This document shows positions 44,560 to 53,004 of a stretch of DNA of 64,000 nt, piece by piece. A program made the position numbers and the translations under genes. The notes under the pieces were generated by a model that made no database searches, had not been told where the DNA came from, and saw only the letters and a list, made by a program, of their open reading frames with translations. The DNA is from Pseudomonas sp. NFACC02 (GTDB lineage: Bacteria; Pseudomonadota; Gammaproteobacteria; Pseudomonadales; Pseudomonadaceae). The DNA lies in NCBI RefSeq assembly GCF_900110765.1, contig NZ_FOEO01000003.1:1-64000 (forward strand), in the 5' to 3' direction. Every line of letters starts with the position of its first letter. Within the stretch, counting starts at the first letter, position 1.

Positions 44560-45885
44560 ATGACAGCTGGAAATACAGAAATCGATACGCTTGTGGTCGG
44601 TGCCGGTCAAGCCGGCGTGGCCATGAGCGAGCACCTGAGCAAGCTCGGAATCCCTCACCTGGTCCTTGAGCGCAACCGCATTGCCGAAGCCTGGCGCAGC
44701 GGCCGTTGGGATTCACTGGTTGCCAACGGACCCGCCTGGCACGATCGGTTTCCGGGCCTGGAGTTCGACGACCTCAGCCCGGACGGTTTCGCACCCAAAG
44801 AGCGGGTCGCCGATTATTTCGAAGCGTATGCGCGCAAGATCAAGGCACCGATTCGGACCGGCGTGGATGTGCGCAAGGTTGAGCGTAACTTTGGTCGGCC
44901 TGGGTTCACGGTCGAAACGTCCGACGGTGTGATCGAGGCCCATCGTGTGGTCGTGGCGACCGGGCCGTTTCAACACCCGGTGATTCCGTCCATTGCGCCA
45001 AACGACGAACGTCTGACGCAGATTCACTCCGCCCAGTACCGCAACCCGCAGCAACTGCCGGAAGGCGCCGTGCTGGTCGTGGGCGCCGGGTCGTCCGGTA
45101 CGCAGATCGCGGATGAACTCCAGCGCGCCGGCAAGCAGGTGTACCTGTCGGTCGGCCAGCATGATCGTCCTCCGCGCGCATACCGCAATCGGGATTTCTG
45201 CTGGTGGCTGGGCGTGCTCGGCGAATGGGACCAGGCCGCGATGAAGCCGGGTCGCGAGCACGTGACGATCGCGGTCAGTGGCGCCCATGGTGGCCGTACC
45301 GTGGACTTCCGTGAACTGGCGCAGCGCGGCATGAAGCTGGTCGGCGTGACGCGTGCGTTCAACGATGGTGTGGTGACCTTTCAACCGGACCTTGCCGAGA
45401 ACCTGGCGCGCGGCGATGAGAACTATCTGGCGGTGCTGGACGCCGCGGACGCCTATATTGAACGCAATGGCCTGGACCTGCCGCTTGAGCCCGAAGCGCG
45501 TCGGGTGTTTCCTGACCCTGAATGCGTGAGCACGCCCATTCTTGAGCTCGATCTGGCCAGGGCCGGCATCACCACCGTCATCTGGGCGACGGGTTTTGCC
45601 AACGATTACAGCTGGCTGAAAGTCGATGCCTTCGACGCCAAAGGCAAGCCCCTGCATCAGCGTGGGGTGTCCACCGAGTCGGGTCTCTACTTCCTCGGTT
45701 TGCCCTGGCAGTCACGGCGCGGGTCTTCGTTCATCTGGGGAGTCTGGCACGACGCCAAATACGTGGCTGACCACATCGCGATCCAGCGCGCCTACCTGGA
45801 ATACCGTGACGCCGCCCAACGCGAGGCCGCGCCCACCGTGGCGCCGGTAACACCGACGCAAGGGCAATCGGTCGTCACCGCCTGA
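44560..45885 (+). CDS. FAD/NAD(P)-binding flavin monooxygenase-like protein
   Basis: A 441-residue flavoprotein with two dinucleotide motifs: GAGQAG (14-19) for FAD and GAGSSG (175-180) for NAD(P), and the ATGF motif near residue 345, typical of flavin-containing monooxygenases. The start at 44560 has GAAGGA 8 bases upstream; an in-frame GTG lies 15 bases earlier. It is followed after 67 bases by a RidA gene. An N-oxygenation or amine-oxidation step that yields an imine would explain the RidA partner; this is inference. Confidence 0.88.
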   Translation: MTAGNTEIDTLVVGAGQAGVAMSEHLSKLGIPHLVLERNRIAEAWRSGRWDSLVANGPAWHDRFPGLEFDDLSPDGFAPKERVADYFEAYARKIKAPIRTGVDVRKVERNFGRPGFTVETSDGVIEAHRVVVATGPFQHPVIPSIAPNDERLTQIHSAQYRNPQQLPEGAVLVVGAGSSGTQIADELQRAGKQVYLSVGQHDRPPRAYRNRDFCWWLGVLGEWDQAAMKPGREHVTIAVSGAHGGRTVDFRELAQRGMKLVGVTRAFNDGVVTFQPDLAENLARGDENYLAVLDAADAYIERNGLDLPLEPEARRVFPDPECVSTPILELDLARAGITTVIWATGFANDYSWLKVDAFDAKGKPLHQRGVSTESGLYFLGLPWQSRRGSSFIWGVWHDAKYVADHIAIQRAYLEYRDAAQREAAPTVAPVTPTQGQSVVTA

Positions 45886-45952
45886 TCGTGTATACCCGTG
45901 CCGTCGCATCGTTCGGCGGCACGTCCCGTCTTGTGTTTTCGAGGAGTTTTAC

Positions 45953-46390
45953 ATGGCCCAGCCAACCCACACCCGCATTCGCATGTTCAACACCAAAGAG
46001 ACTTACCCCAACCAGTCGCTGGATAATGATTTGTGCCAGGCGGTCCGCGCCGGCAACACGATCTATGTGCGTGGCCAGATCGGCACCGACTTCGAGGGCA
46101 ATCTGGTTGGCCTTGGCGACCCGCGCGCGCAAGCCGAACAGGCCATGAAAAACGTCAAGCAACTGCTGGAAGAAGCCGGTTCCGACCTGTCGCACATCGT
46201 TAAGACCACGACCTACATCATCGACCCTCGCTATCGCGAACCGGTGTATCAGGAGATCGGCAAGTGGCTCAAGGGCGTGTTCCCGATTTCCACGGGGCTG
46301 GTGATTTCCGGGTTGGGCCAGCCCCAGTGGCTGATGGAAATCGACGTGATTGCGGTGGTCCCGGACGACTGGCAGCCGACACAGGCTTAA
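45953..46390 (+). CDS. RidA-family protein linked to the flavoprotein
   Basis: A 145-residue member of the RidA/YjgF/UK114 family, which speed the hydrolysis of reactive imines and enamines. The core GNTIYVRGQIGTDFEGNL, then AQAEQAMKNVKQLLEEAG and SGLGQPQWLMEIDVIAVV are family-like. GAGGAG lies 8 bases before the ATG. Its place after the flavin monooxygenase gene suggests it clears an imine made by that enzyme or the aminotransferase. Confidence 0.9.
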   Translation: MAQPTHTRIRMFNTKETYPNQSLDNDLCQAVRAGNTIYVRGQIGTDFEGNLVGLGDPRAQAEQAMKNVKQLLEEAGSDLSHIVKTTTYIIDPRYREPVYQEIGKWLKGVFPISTGLVISGLGQPQWLMEIDVIAVVPDDWQPTQA

Positions 46391-46679
46391 ACCACGCTGA
46401 GATGCGAAAGTTCGTGGCGGTGCCTCGGGCGTTCCTATCGTTTCGCGACCAGCGTTCACTATCGCTAGCGATGAACCTGTTGGGAGTGTCGCATCTGTGT
46501 CCACGGTTGCCCGCAAATACGGGCGGATGTATCACGCTGAAGCTGTACAGAGCGATATACGTTTAGTTTCGGCCTGCTTCCGGGTTCGGCGGCAGCCTGT
46601 CCTCACGCGGGCGTTGGGGCTATACAGGGCAGGGTGGAAGTGGGTAACGTTTCCACCTGACTCAAGAGGCAGCGCCGAC

Positions 46680-47216
46680 ATGCAGAAAACCACCACCCGA
46701 CTGGTTCTACGGCCGCCTGTCCTTGACGACCTCAACAGCCTCTTCGCCATTTATGGCGATCCGGCGACCAACCGCTTCAATCCATCCGGGCCTCTGTGCA
46801 GCATCGAGCAGGCGCAATGGCTGCTGGACGGGTGGATGGCTCACTGGGAAGCGCATGGCTACGGACAATGGGTGATCTGCACACGCGACTCGCCCACTGA
46901 GATCATCGGCTTCGGCGGGATCGACACGCGTAAATACCTTCAAGTACAACGCCTGAACCTGGGTTACCGGTTCGGCACGCAGGCATGGGGCAAAGGCTTC
47001 GCGACAGAACTCAGTCAGGCGGCGCTCGACTATGCGTTCGCCGAGCTGCACATGCCGGAAGTCTTCGCGGTGGTCAGACCTCACCACCAAGCGTCGATAC
47101 GCGTCCTGGAAAAAGTCGGCATGCTGCGTATCGACACCCTGGACGATGTGCCGGGGCAGGCGGCGAGTCTGGTGTATCGATTGGGGCGGGAGGACGCAGC
47201 GGTGGGGCGGCGCTAG
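46680..47216 (+). CDS. GNAT acetyltransferase (RimJ/RimL-like)
   Basis: A 178-residue GCN5-related acetyltransferase of the RimJ/RimL type: TTRLVLRPPVLDDLNSLFAI at the N terminus, LGYRFGTQAWGKGFATEL (acetyl-CoA loop) and HHQASIRVLEKVGM. The ATG at 46680 has AAGAGGC upstream and begins at the conserved fold. Its substrate is unknown. It lies just outside the T6SS toxin island on the opposite strand. Confidence 0.88.
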   Translation: MQKTTTRLVLRPPVLDDLNSLFAIYGDPATNRFNPSGPLCSIEQAQWLLDGWMAHWEAHGYGQWVICTRDSPTEIIGFGGIDTRKYLQVQRLNLGYRFGTQAWGKGFATELSQAALDYAFAELHMPEVFAVVRPHHQASIRVLEKVGMLRIDTLDDVPGQAASLVYRLGREDAAVGRR

Positions 47217-47331
47217 CACGCTGGCATCTGCCTGCCGGAGGCTTGGATCCGTGTCACTGCAGCGCCTTTGTCGCAGAGCATTTAGCCGCCAGTCCCGCGA
47301 CTACGGAGGAGCGTCCCAACTTCGTCGCGAC

Positions 47332-47985
47332 TTACTTCCAGGAGTCATAAGGCACGCCGAATTTTTCGACATACGCCTTGGATACGTCGGAGAGTGAATC
47401 GTATTTCCCGTTGGATTTACCTTCGTAAGGGCCTCTGGGATCAATTTCAGCTTTGACCGTCGTCACTTCGATAGGATTTAGGCACGGGCCGGTTACCCAA
47501 ACTTTGGCGATACCTCCGGGAACTAGTCTTATGGAAATTGCTTCTCGGAAATCGGTTATAACCTTGCCGTCAAAAGCGCAGAAAACTTGTTCTTCCTTGC
47601 GCATAATTTCCCGGGTCCATTCAGGTATATCGATGACCATTTTGTAGGTTTGCGGCTCGACGAGCGATTGCCAACGGACGTAGATCTTTTTCGGTAGGTC
47701 TGCGCCTGTTACGTATTTGCCCTTACCCCATCCTGCTCTTTTCGGCCACCCGATGGGATTGCCGGAATTATTGGGAGGCGTAATTATTGAAGAGGTGCCG
47801 CTCATGGCGCGGCGAAAGACTTGCCCATGAATATCAATGACGTCTGCCGTCTCTATCCAGACTTCCATATAGGCAGGGGCCGAAAACCCTAAACGCCAAG
47901 CTTTGTAAGGCATTGACCGGCTATTGGCAGATGTACAGCTGGTAAGCACCAACACGATAAGCGCCGCGCCCATGAGATTAATCAT
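47332..47985 (-). CDS. DUF2931-type lipoprotein, putative T6SS immunity protein (copy 2)
   Basis: A 217-residue lipoprotein with lipobox LTSC after a hydrophobic leader (MINLMGAALIVLVLTSC). It closely matches the preceding gene product along its length (MPYKAWRLGFSAPAYMEVWI, WVTGPCLNPIEVT, and the ending SKAYVEKFGVPYDSW). The ATG at 47985 matches the start of the other copy; an in-frame ATG at 48027 adds residues that look like a duplicated effector-gene tail. It is the second of two tandem immunity candidates for the VgrG-lipase effector. The region is AT-richer than the chromosome around it. Confidence 0.8.
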   Translation of the reverse strand: MINLMGAALIVLVLTSCTSANSRSMPYKAWRLGFSAPAYMEVWIETADVIDIHGQVFRRAMSGTSSIITPPNNSGNPIGWPKRAGWGKGKYVTGADLPKKIYVRWQSLVEPQTYKMVIDIPEWTREIMRKEEQVFCAFDGKVITDFREAISIRLVPGGIAKVWVTGPCLNPIEVTTVKAEIDPRGPYEGKSNGKYDSLSDVSKAYVEKFGVPYDSWK

Positions 47986-48039
47986 TGAGGTGTACTGTCC
48001 GCACACGAGTTCTTCTGGTGGATTCATGCATCGGGCCCT

Positions 48040-48693
48040 TTACTCCCAAGATTCATAAGGCACGCCGAATTTTTCTACATACGCCTTGGATAATGCCGAG
48101 AGAGGTCTATGTTTGCCGCCAGACTTTCCTTCATAAGGGCCTCGAGGATCAATTTCGGCTTTGACCATCGTTACTTCGATGGGATTCAAGCACGGGCCGG
48201 TGACCCAAACTTTGGCGATACCTCCAGGAACCAGCCTTATGGAAATTGCCTCTCGGTAATCGGTTATCACCTTGCCGTCAAAGGCGCAGAAAACCCTTTC
48301 TTCCTTGCGCATAACCTCCCGCGTCCATTCCGGTATATCGATAACCATTTTGTAGGTTTGAGGCTCGACGAGCGATTGCCAACGGACGTATATCTTTTTT
48401 GGTAAGTCGGCGCCTGTAACATACTTGCCGCCGCCCATTCCTGCTCGTTTGGGCCAGCCTCGGGGATCGCCTGAATTGTTTGGCGGTGTTAGCAACGCCG
48501 CAACGCCACTCATGGCGCGTCTGTAGACTTGCCCTTGAATATCAATCACGTCAGCCGTTTCGATCCAGACTTCCATATAAGCTGGGGCCGAGAAGCCTAG
48601 ATGCCAGGATTTGTAGGGCATCGACTGGGTTTTGGCCGATGTGCAGCCTACCAGTAGAAACACCATGAGTGCGGTGCGTATTAGATTAATCAT
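48040..48693 (-). CDS. DUF2931-type lipoprotein, putative T6SS immunity protein (copy 1)
   Basis: A 217-residue lipoprotein with lipobox LVGC after a short signal (MINLIRTALMVFLLVGC). Its start overlaps the stop of the VgrG-lipase gene by 8 bases, so it is made together with the toxin. The location (periplasm-facing lipoprotein) is where a Tle-type phospholipase would have to be blocked. It shares most residues with the next gene. The immunity role is inferred from gene order and export signal. Confidence 0.82.
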   Translation of the reverse strand: MINLIRTALMVFLLVGCTSAKTQSMPYKSWHLGFSAPAYMEVWIETADVIDIQGQVYRRAMSGVAALLTPPNNSGDPRGWPKRAGMGGGKYVTGADLPKKIYVRWQSLVEPQTYKMVIDIPEWTREVMRKEERVFCAFDGKVITDYREAISIRLVPGGIAKVWVTGPCLNPIEVTMVKAEIDPRGPYEGKSGGKHRPLSALSKAYVEKFGVPYESWE

Positions 48694-51600
48694 TAGGATG
48701 TACCGTGCGCATATAATTATTGTCGGGTCTATTGATAAAAACCACGTTTAAATCGCTGTTATTGCGATTTTTCGCGGCGTTCCAATTGTCGGAGATATGA
48801 ACATAGCTCTGGAACAGCAGCTGTTCTTCCTGCGCGCTCAGTCTTAGCGTTGTGCTTTTCCCCAATGCGTAGGGCATCAATTTCTCGTAAATGGGGATTA
48901 GCTCGGCTGGCAGCGCCAGTCGTGGTTCGGTTTCGTCGACTTCACCAAAAGGCACTCCATGCTCTACAGCAAGCTCGCGCATGATCCTGAAGTAAATCAA
49001 CGACAGGTCACCGCGAACCTCGCGTTGGCTACTTACCGCCGCATAAACATGTTTCATGTCTCTGCGTTTTCTGTCTTCTGTGAAGGTAAAAGGCACCTCC
49101 CACGCCCTGATTTCAAGGGCAAGGTCATAGCGGGCCAGTTGACGCTGAAGGCGACGCAAGTCGTTTTGAGCCAGTTTGTAACTGTTGGCCTCAGTAAAAG
49201 GAACACGTTCATCCACCTCGCTTCGGTGGGGTTTGCTGAGGAGAATGCGTTCGATTGCTTTGGGGAGGTAACCACCTCCAAGGTCCGAATGGGCGCCGGG
49301 TAACACGATATCGGCGGCGCCGAGGCTGTTCAGGGCGAAGTTGTAGCGTCGTTCATTCTGGGCGACCAGATGCACAATTTTTTTGGCAGCGTCGGGCGCT
49401 AGACGGATGTTGATTCCAGGGTTGTAGGCGTTGTGTCCGTCGACGTCTGCTAGCAAGGGATTGGAAATGGCCGCAACGGTGTCGTAGACGCCAATGAAGT
49501 TTATGGATACCTCATCTTGTGTCTTCCAACTGAAACTGTCTGCTAATCCGAGAGTTCCGGCGGGCACTGCATTGGCGAAAATGCTTTTCTTACCCTTGAC
49601 TACTTCATTGGCAAAGTCTCGTGCAGCTGCGGCTCCGCGGCTGAACCCAAAAATATCAAATTCAATTCGTTCAATAGTTTTGCCCGGGTTGTTTGCCAAA
49701 AACGACCGGAGGGCTTTGACGATTAATGCAGGAGTTTCTTCCACTCGGGCTCGAACACCTTGCGCGCCCAATCCTGTCGCTTGGGAAAAAATTGAGTCCT
49801 CGTCTGCGCTGCTGGTACCAATGCCCTCCACATATACGCGCAAGCTGCCCGACTCAGCATTGATCGGCAGCGCTTCATCTCGCTGGTCGATATAAAGATC
49901 ATGCAACCTCGCAATATTGCTTACATCATTCCCATAACTGTTATCCGGCGAGCTCCCGTTGCCGTCATAGCCATGCCTGGCGCAGAACGCACGAAGATCG
50001 TCAGCGGCCTCTTCCAGATTGACGTCACGCGCAAAACAACCGTAGACACGCTCGCTATTGCTGCGGTTATTGCCTGTGCCGTCGAAAAACACCCCGATCC
50101 GCAGGGTGATGTCTTCCACTTCAACTTCTTCTTCCTCTTCTTCAAGCGGCTCTTCGACTTCCGGAGGCAGTGGGGTCGGGGTGGGGGTGAGCGTGTTTTT
50201 CGGTGGAGGTTTCAGCAGGTGTCCGGCTCTCGCCGCGGCGGCGATGCCTGGTAACAGCGGGCCGAGAATCTGAATGCCGGAGCCAACGCCCGGCGCACCG
50301 CCTGCGTTCAGCCTCACCCTGGGACCGTCTACCTTCACGCCCCCGGCATCCAGTTTGATGAAGCTGCCGCCCGCCTTCGCGGTCAGTTCCATGCTGGCGT
50401 CAATCACCACCTTGTCGCCCGCGTAGATGTGAATCTCTTTGCCTGATTCGACCAGATACCGGGTGCCAACGCGTATATGCTGGCTGCCGCCTACCATCAG
50501 GTGGTCGTCGGCCTTTAACTGGGTCTTACGATCCAGATGAGTGATGCGGTGTTCTTGCGCCTTGCGCTCGCTGAATACAAAGCCTTCAACGGTGTCGTGC
50601 CGTTCGTGGCCAACATGGATCTTCTGGTCGTGCCCGATGTTTTCTTCCCAGTCGCGCTGGGCGTGGAGGTAGATCTGTTCGGCGCCTTTTTTGTCTTCGA
50701 TGCGCAGTTCGTTATAACCCTTGCCGCCGGGTGAACTGAGGGTCTTGAAGGTGCTGCGGGTCTTGTGCGCGGGCAGTTCGTATGGGACATCGTTGGTCTT
50801 GTGGTACAGGCAACCGGTGATCAGGGGTTGGTCGGCATCGCCCTCCAGGTAGGTGACCAGTACTTCCATGCCGACACGGGGGATGGCGATGCCGCCATAG
50901 CCACTCCCGGCCCAGCCGGAGGCGACACGCAGCCAGCAGGTGCTGTGATCGTTGCGCTGACCTTGGCGGTCCCAGAAGAACTGCACTTTGACGCGGCCGT
51001 ATTCATCGCAGTGAATCTCTTCCCCGGGAGGACCAGTGACCACAGCCGTCTGGCTGCCGCCGATTCTGGATTTGGGGTGGTTAAGGGGAGGGCGGTAGGG
51101 CGTGTTCCACGGGATGGCGAGAAAATGGTTGCGATAGCCCTGAAGAAAATCGGTGTCGTCGTCAAAGACGTCAAGGGTGGGGTATTCACCCAGCACCTGC
51201 GGCTGCTTGCCCTCGTGGATCACTTCCAGCAACAGCCACAGGTCGTTCCATTCGGCACGGGGGTGCTCTTCGAGGGGCAGGTAGTGACCGCTGAGCAGCG
51301 TGGGTTCGTCGCTGTCGCCTTCGGCCAGTTGGTAGTCGCTGCGATGACGCTCCAGAGCGCGGGTCGCCAGGTGCCTACCGCGCGTGCGGTCGGTGAAGCG
51401 ACCGGGGTAATCGTAATCTTCCAGGTCAGGGGTGAAGGTGCTCGTGGCGTCGGCTTCGAGCTGCAGGCTCGGCCGTTCGAAGTTGTAGTCGCGCCGAGTC
51501 ACGCGAGTGGTACGGGCTTCCAGGCGCAGGTCGAAGTGCTTGATCACCCGTGTTTCGGCTGCCATGCCGCAGTCTTGCCGATAGGTCACGGGCTGGAGTT

Positions 51601-52168
51601 TGCGAAACATCGCCTGGTTGTCACTGAACACCAGCGTGTGGCCGCCCGGGCTGTGCAGGAAGTGAAAGTGAATACCTTCCTCTTCGCACAGGCGCTGGAT
51701 GAAATGCAGGTCGGATTCGTCGTATTGCACGCAGTATTCGCGGGGCGGGTACGTCGCGCGCAGTTGAAAGCGATAGGCATCGGCCAGGATGCCTTTGGCT
51801 TCCAGTACCTGGGCGATGATGTCGGGCACGGTCAACTGCTGAAAGATCCGTTGACCCTGGTTGTGGCGCAGGTACGCGAGTTGGGGAACAAGGGTGATGC
51901 TGTAACGGGTCAGGCGGTTGCCGCCTTCTCGGTGTGCTATGCGGTAGACGAGGCCGTGGATGATGCCTTTGCCGGGGCCGCCGAAGGACAGGACGGCGGG
52001 TGTGTGCATCAGCGCCTCGATATCCAGGTTCGGGCGGGTACTGACCAGCTCGATGTCGAAGGTGTACGGTTGGCTGAGCGCTTCCCGGCCTATGAAGCTG
52101 AGTACCTGAAGGTCCTCCGAGAACCCTTGAAGGGTGAGAGAAATATGGACTTCATTGGCATTCGACAT
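48686..52168 (-). CDS. T6SS spike-effector fusion: VgrG with C-terminal DUF2235/Tle1-like lipase
   Basis: A 1160-residue specialised VgrG. Residues 1 to about 640 form the spike: N-terminal gp27-like region, gp5 OB domain (VKVQFFWDRQGQ, then GGIAIPRVGMEVLVTYLEGD) and beta-helix repeats. A proline/threonine then glutamate-rich linker (about 653-686) joins it to a DUF2235 alpha/beta hydrolase. That domain has GVFFDGTGNN near 690-700, nucleophile GFSRGAA near 840, a candidate Asp in GVYDTVA near 893 and His in HSDLGGGY near 960, in the order and spacing of Tle1 phospholipases. It is secreted by a type VI system encoded elsewhere. Two lipoprotein genes follow as likely immunity. Confidence 0.92.
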   Translation of the reverse strand: MSNANEVHISLTLQGFSEDLQVLSFIGREALSQPYTFDIELVSTRPNLDIEALMHTPAVLSFGGPGKGIIHGLVYRIAHREGGNRLTRYSITLVPQLAYLRHNQGQRIFQQLTVPDIIAQVLEAKGILADAYRFQLRATYPPREYCVQYDESDLHFIQRLCEEEGIHFHFLHSPGGHTLVFSDNQAMFRKLQPVTYRQDCGMAAETRVIKHFDLRLEARTTRVTRRDYNFERPSLQLEADATSTFTPDLEDYDYPGRFTDRTRGRHLATRALERHRSDYQLAEGDSDEPTLLSGHYLPLEEHPRAEWNDLWLLLEVIHEGKQPQVLGEYPTLDVFDDDTDFLQGYRNHFLAIPWNTPYRPPLNHPKSRIGGSQTAVVTGPPGEEIHCDEYGRVKVQFFWDRQGQRNDHSTCWLRVASGWAGSGYGGIAIPRVGMEVLVTYLEGDADQPLITGCLYHKTNDVPYELPAHKTRSTFKTLSSPGGKGYNELRIEDKKGAEQIYLHAQRDWEENIGHDQKIHVGHERHDTVEGFVFSERKAQEHRITHLDRKTQLKADDHLMVGGSQHIRVGTRYLVESGKEIHIYAGDKVVIDASMELTAKAGGSFIKLDAGGVKVDGPRVRLNAGGAPGVGSGIQILGPLLPGIAAAARAGHLLKPPPKNTLTPTPTPLPPEVEEPLEEEEEEVEVEDITLRIGVFFDGTGNNRSNSERVYGCFARDVNLEEAADDLRAFCARHGYDGNGSSPDNSYGNDVSNIARLHDLYIDQRDEALPINAESGSLRVYVEGIGTSSADEDSIFSQATGLGAQGVRARVEETPALIVKALRSFLANNPGKTIERIEFDIFGFSRGAAAARDFANEVVKGKKSIFANAVPAGTLGLADSFSWKTQDEVSINFIGVYDTVAAISNPLLADVDGHNAYNPGINIRLAPDAAKKIVHLVAQNERRYNFALNSLGAADIVLPGAHSDLGGGYLPKAIERILLSKPHRSEVDERVPFTEANSYKLAQNDLRRLQRQLARYDLALEIRAWEVPFTFTEDRKRRDMKHVYAAVSSQREVRGDLSLIYFRIMRELAVEHGVPFGEVDETEPRLALPAELIPIYEKLMPYALGKSTTLRLSAQEEQLLFQSYVHISDNWNAAKNRNNSDLNVVFINRPDNNYMRTVHPND

Positions 52169-52453
52169 GTAGGGGTTTCATCCTTTGAAACGATTCCGTT
52201 TTCAAGGATGGTGACGGCTTGGCGGTGGGCGCTCAATGCGAAAACTGACATCGGGAATAGTCGCAATAAAGAAACAGAAGCTTCCTACAGCGCGCCATGG
52301 GGCTGCTCTTTTTGTGCGCAGGCGGTGCAAACCGCCGGCCAAGTGAATGACGTCGATTCCTGGCCGGGGCGGGGAGGCAAGAAAAGCAGCGATATTTAGA
52401 TGAATGCATTGGGCGTTGCTGCGAGGTTGTCGAGCAACCTTGAAATGGTGTTG

Positions 52454-52858
52454 CTAAACCGCACCGTCATTCGGCAATTTCGCAATGACCTTGATCTCGA
52501 AATCAAACCCATACAGCCAGGTCACGCCGACGGCCGTCACGGTCGGGTGCGGGGCCTCGCCCCAGAATTCCGGCACTACCTCCCAGATCTTTTCGAACCG
52601 CGATGCCGGGTCGACGATGAAGACGGTGACGTCGATCACGTCGTCGAAGGTGCAGCCCGCTGCATCGAGAATGGCATTGAGGTTGTTGAATGCGAGCCTG
52701 ACCTGCGCTTGCAGGTCAGGTTCGGGGGAGCCGTCTTCGCGGCTGCCGACCTGTCCCGAAACGAACAGCAGACCGTTGGTTTTGATCGCCGGCGAATACC
52801 GGTTGATGTCGTAAAGCGCTTGGCGTCCAGCCGGGTAAACCACGTTGCGAACTGTCAT
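52454..52858 (-). CDS. RidA-family protein, second copy
   Basis: A 134-residue RidA/YjgF-type protein: INRYSPAIKTNGLLFVSGQVG, AFNNLNAILDAAGCTFDDVID and a C terminus ending FEIKVIAKLP. It is only distantly similar to the 45953 copy. It diverges from a LysR gene at 53005 across 146 bases, so that regulator may control it. The 285-base gap to the vgrG start (52169-52453) shows no gene. Confidence 0.88.
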   Translation of the reverse strand: MTVRNVVYPAGRQALYDINRYSPAIKTNGLLFVSGQVGSREDGSPEPDLQAQVRLAFNNLNAILDAAGCTFDDVIDVTVFIVDPASRFEKIWEVVPEFWGEAPHPTVTAVGVTWLYGFDFEIKVIAKLPNDGAV

Positions 52859-53004
52859 GTGCAGCCTCCATCAGTGAGTCGGGTGCGACCCGTGATTAAC
52901 GATAAAGAAGACTGTACGGGGCTTGCGCGCCGCCGATAAACGAGCAACCTTGATCAGGACTGTTTGTGAATCCCAAACAATCCCCTTCATTTTCGGGAGT
53001 TGCA

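Noticed and set aside
46391..46679. Possible small gene between RidA and the GNAT gene
   Set aside because: In-frame extensions upstream of the GNAT start are not family-like, and no ribosome site plus coding-like stretch is visible. The gap is treated as non-coding.
50765..52399. A 544-codon plus-strand frame opposite the VgrG part
   Set aside because: It lies wholly opposite conserved VgrG spike sequence and has no recognisable domain or ribosome site, so it is an antisense shadow.
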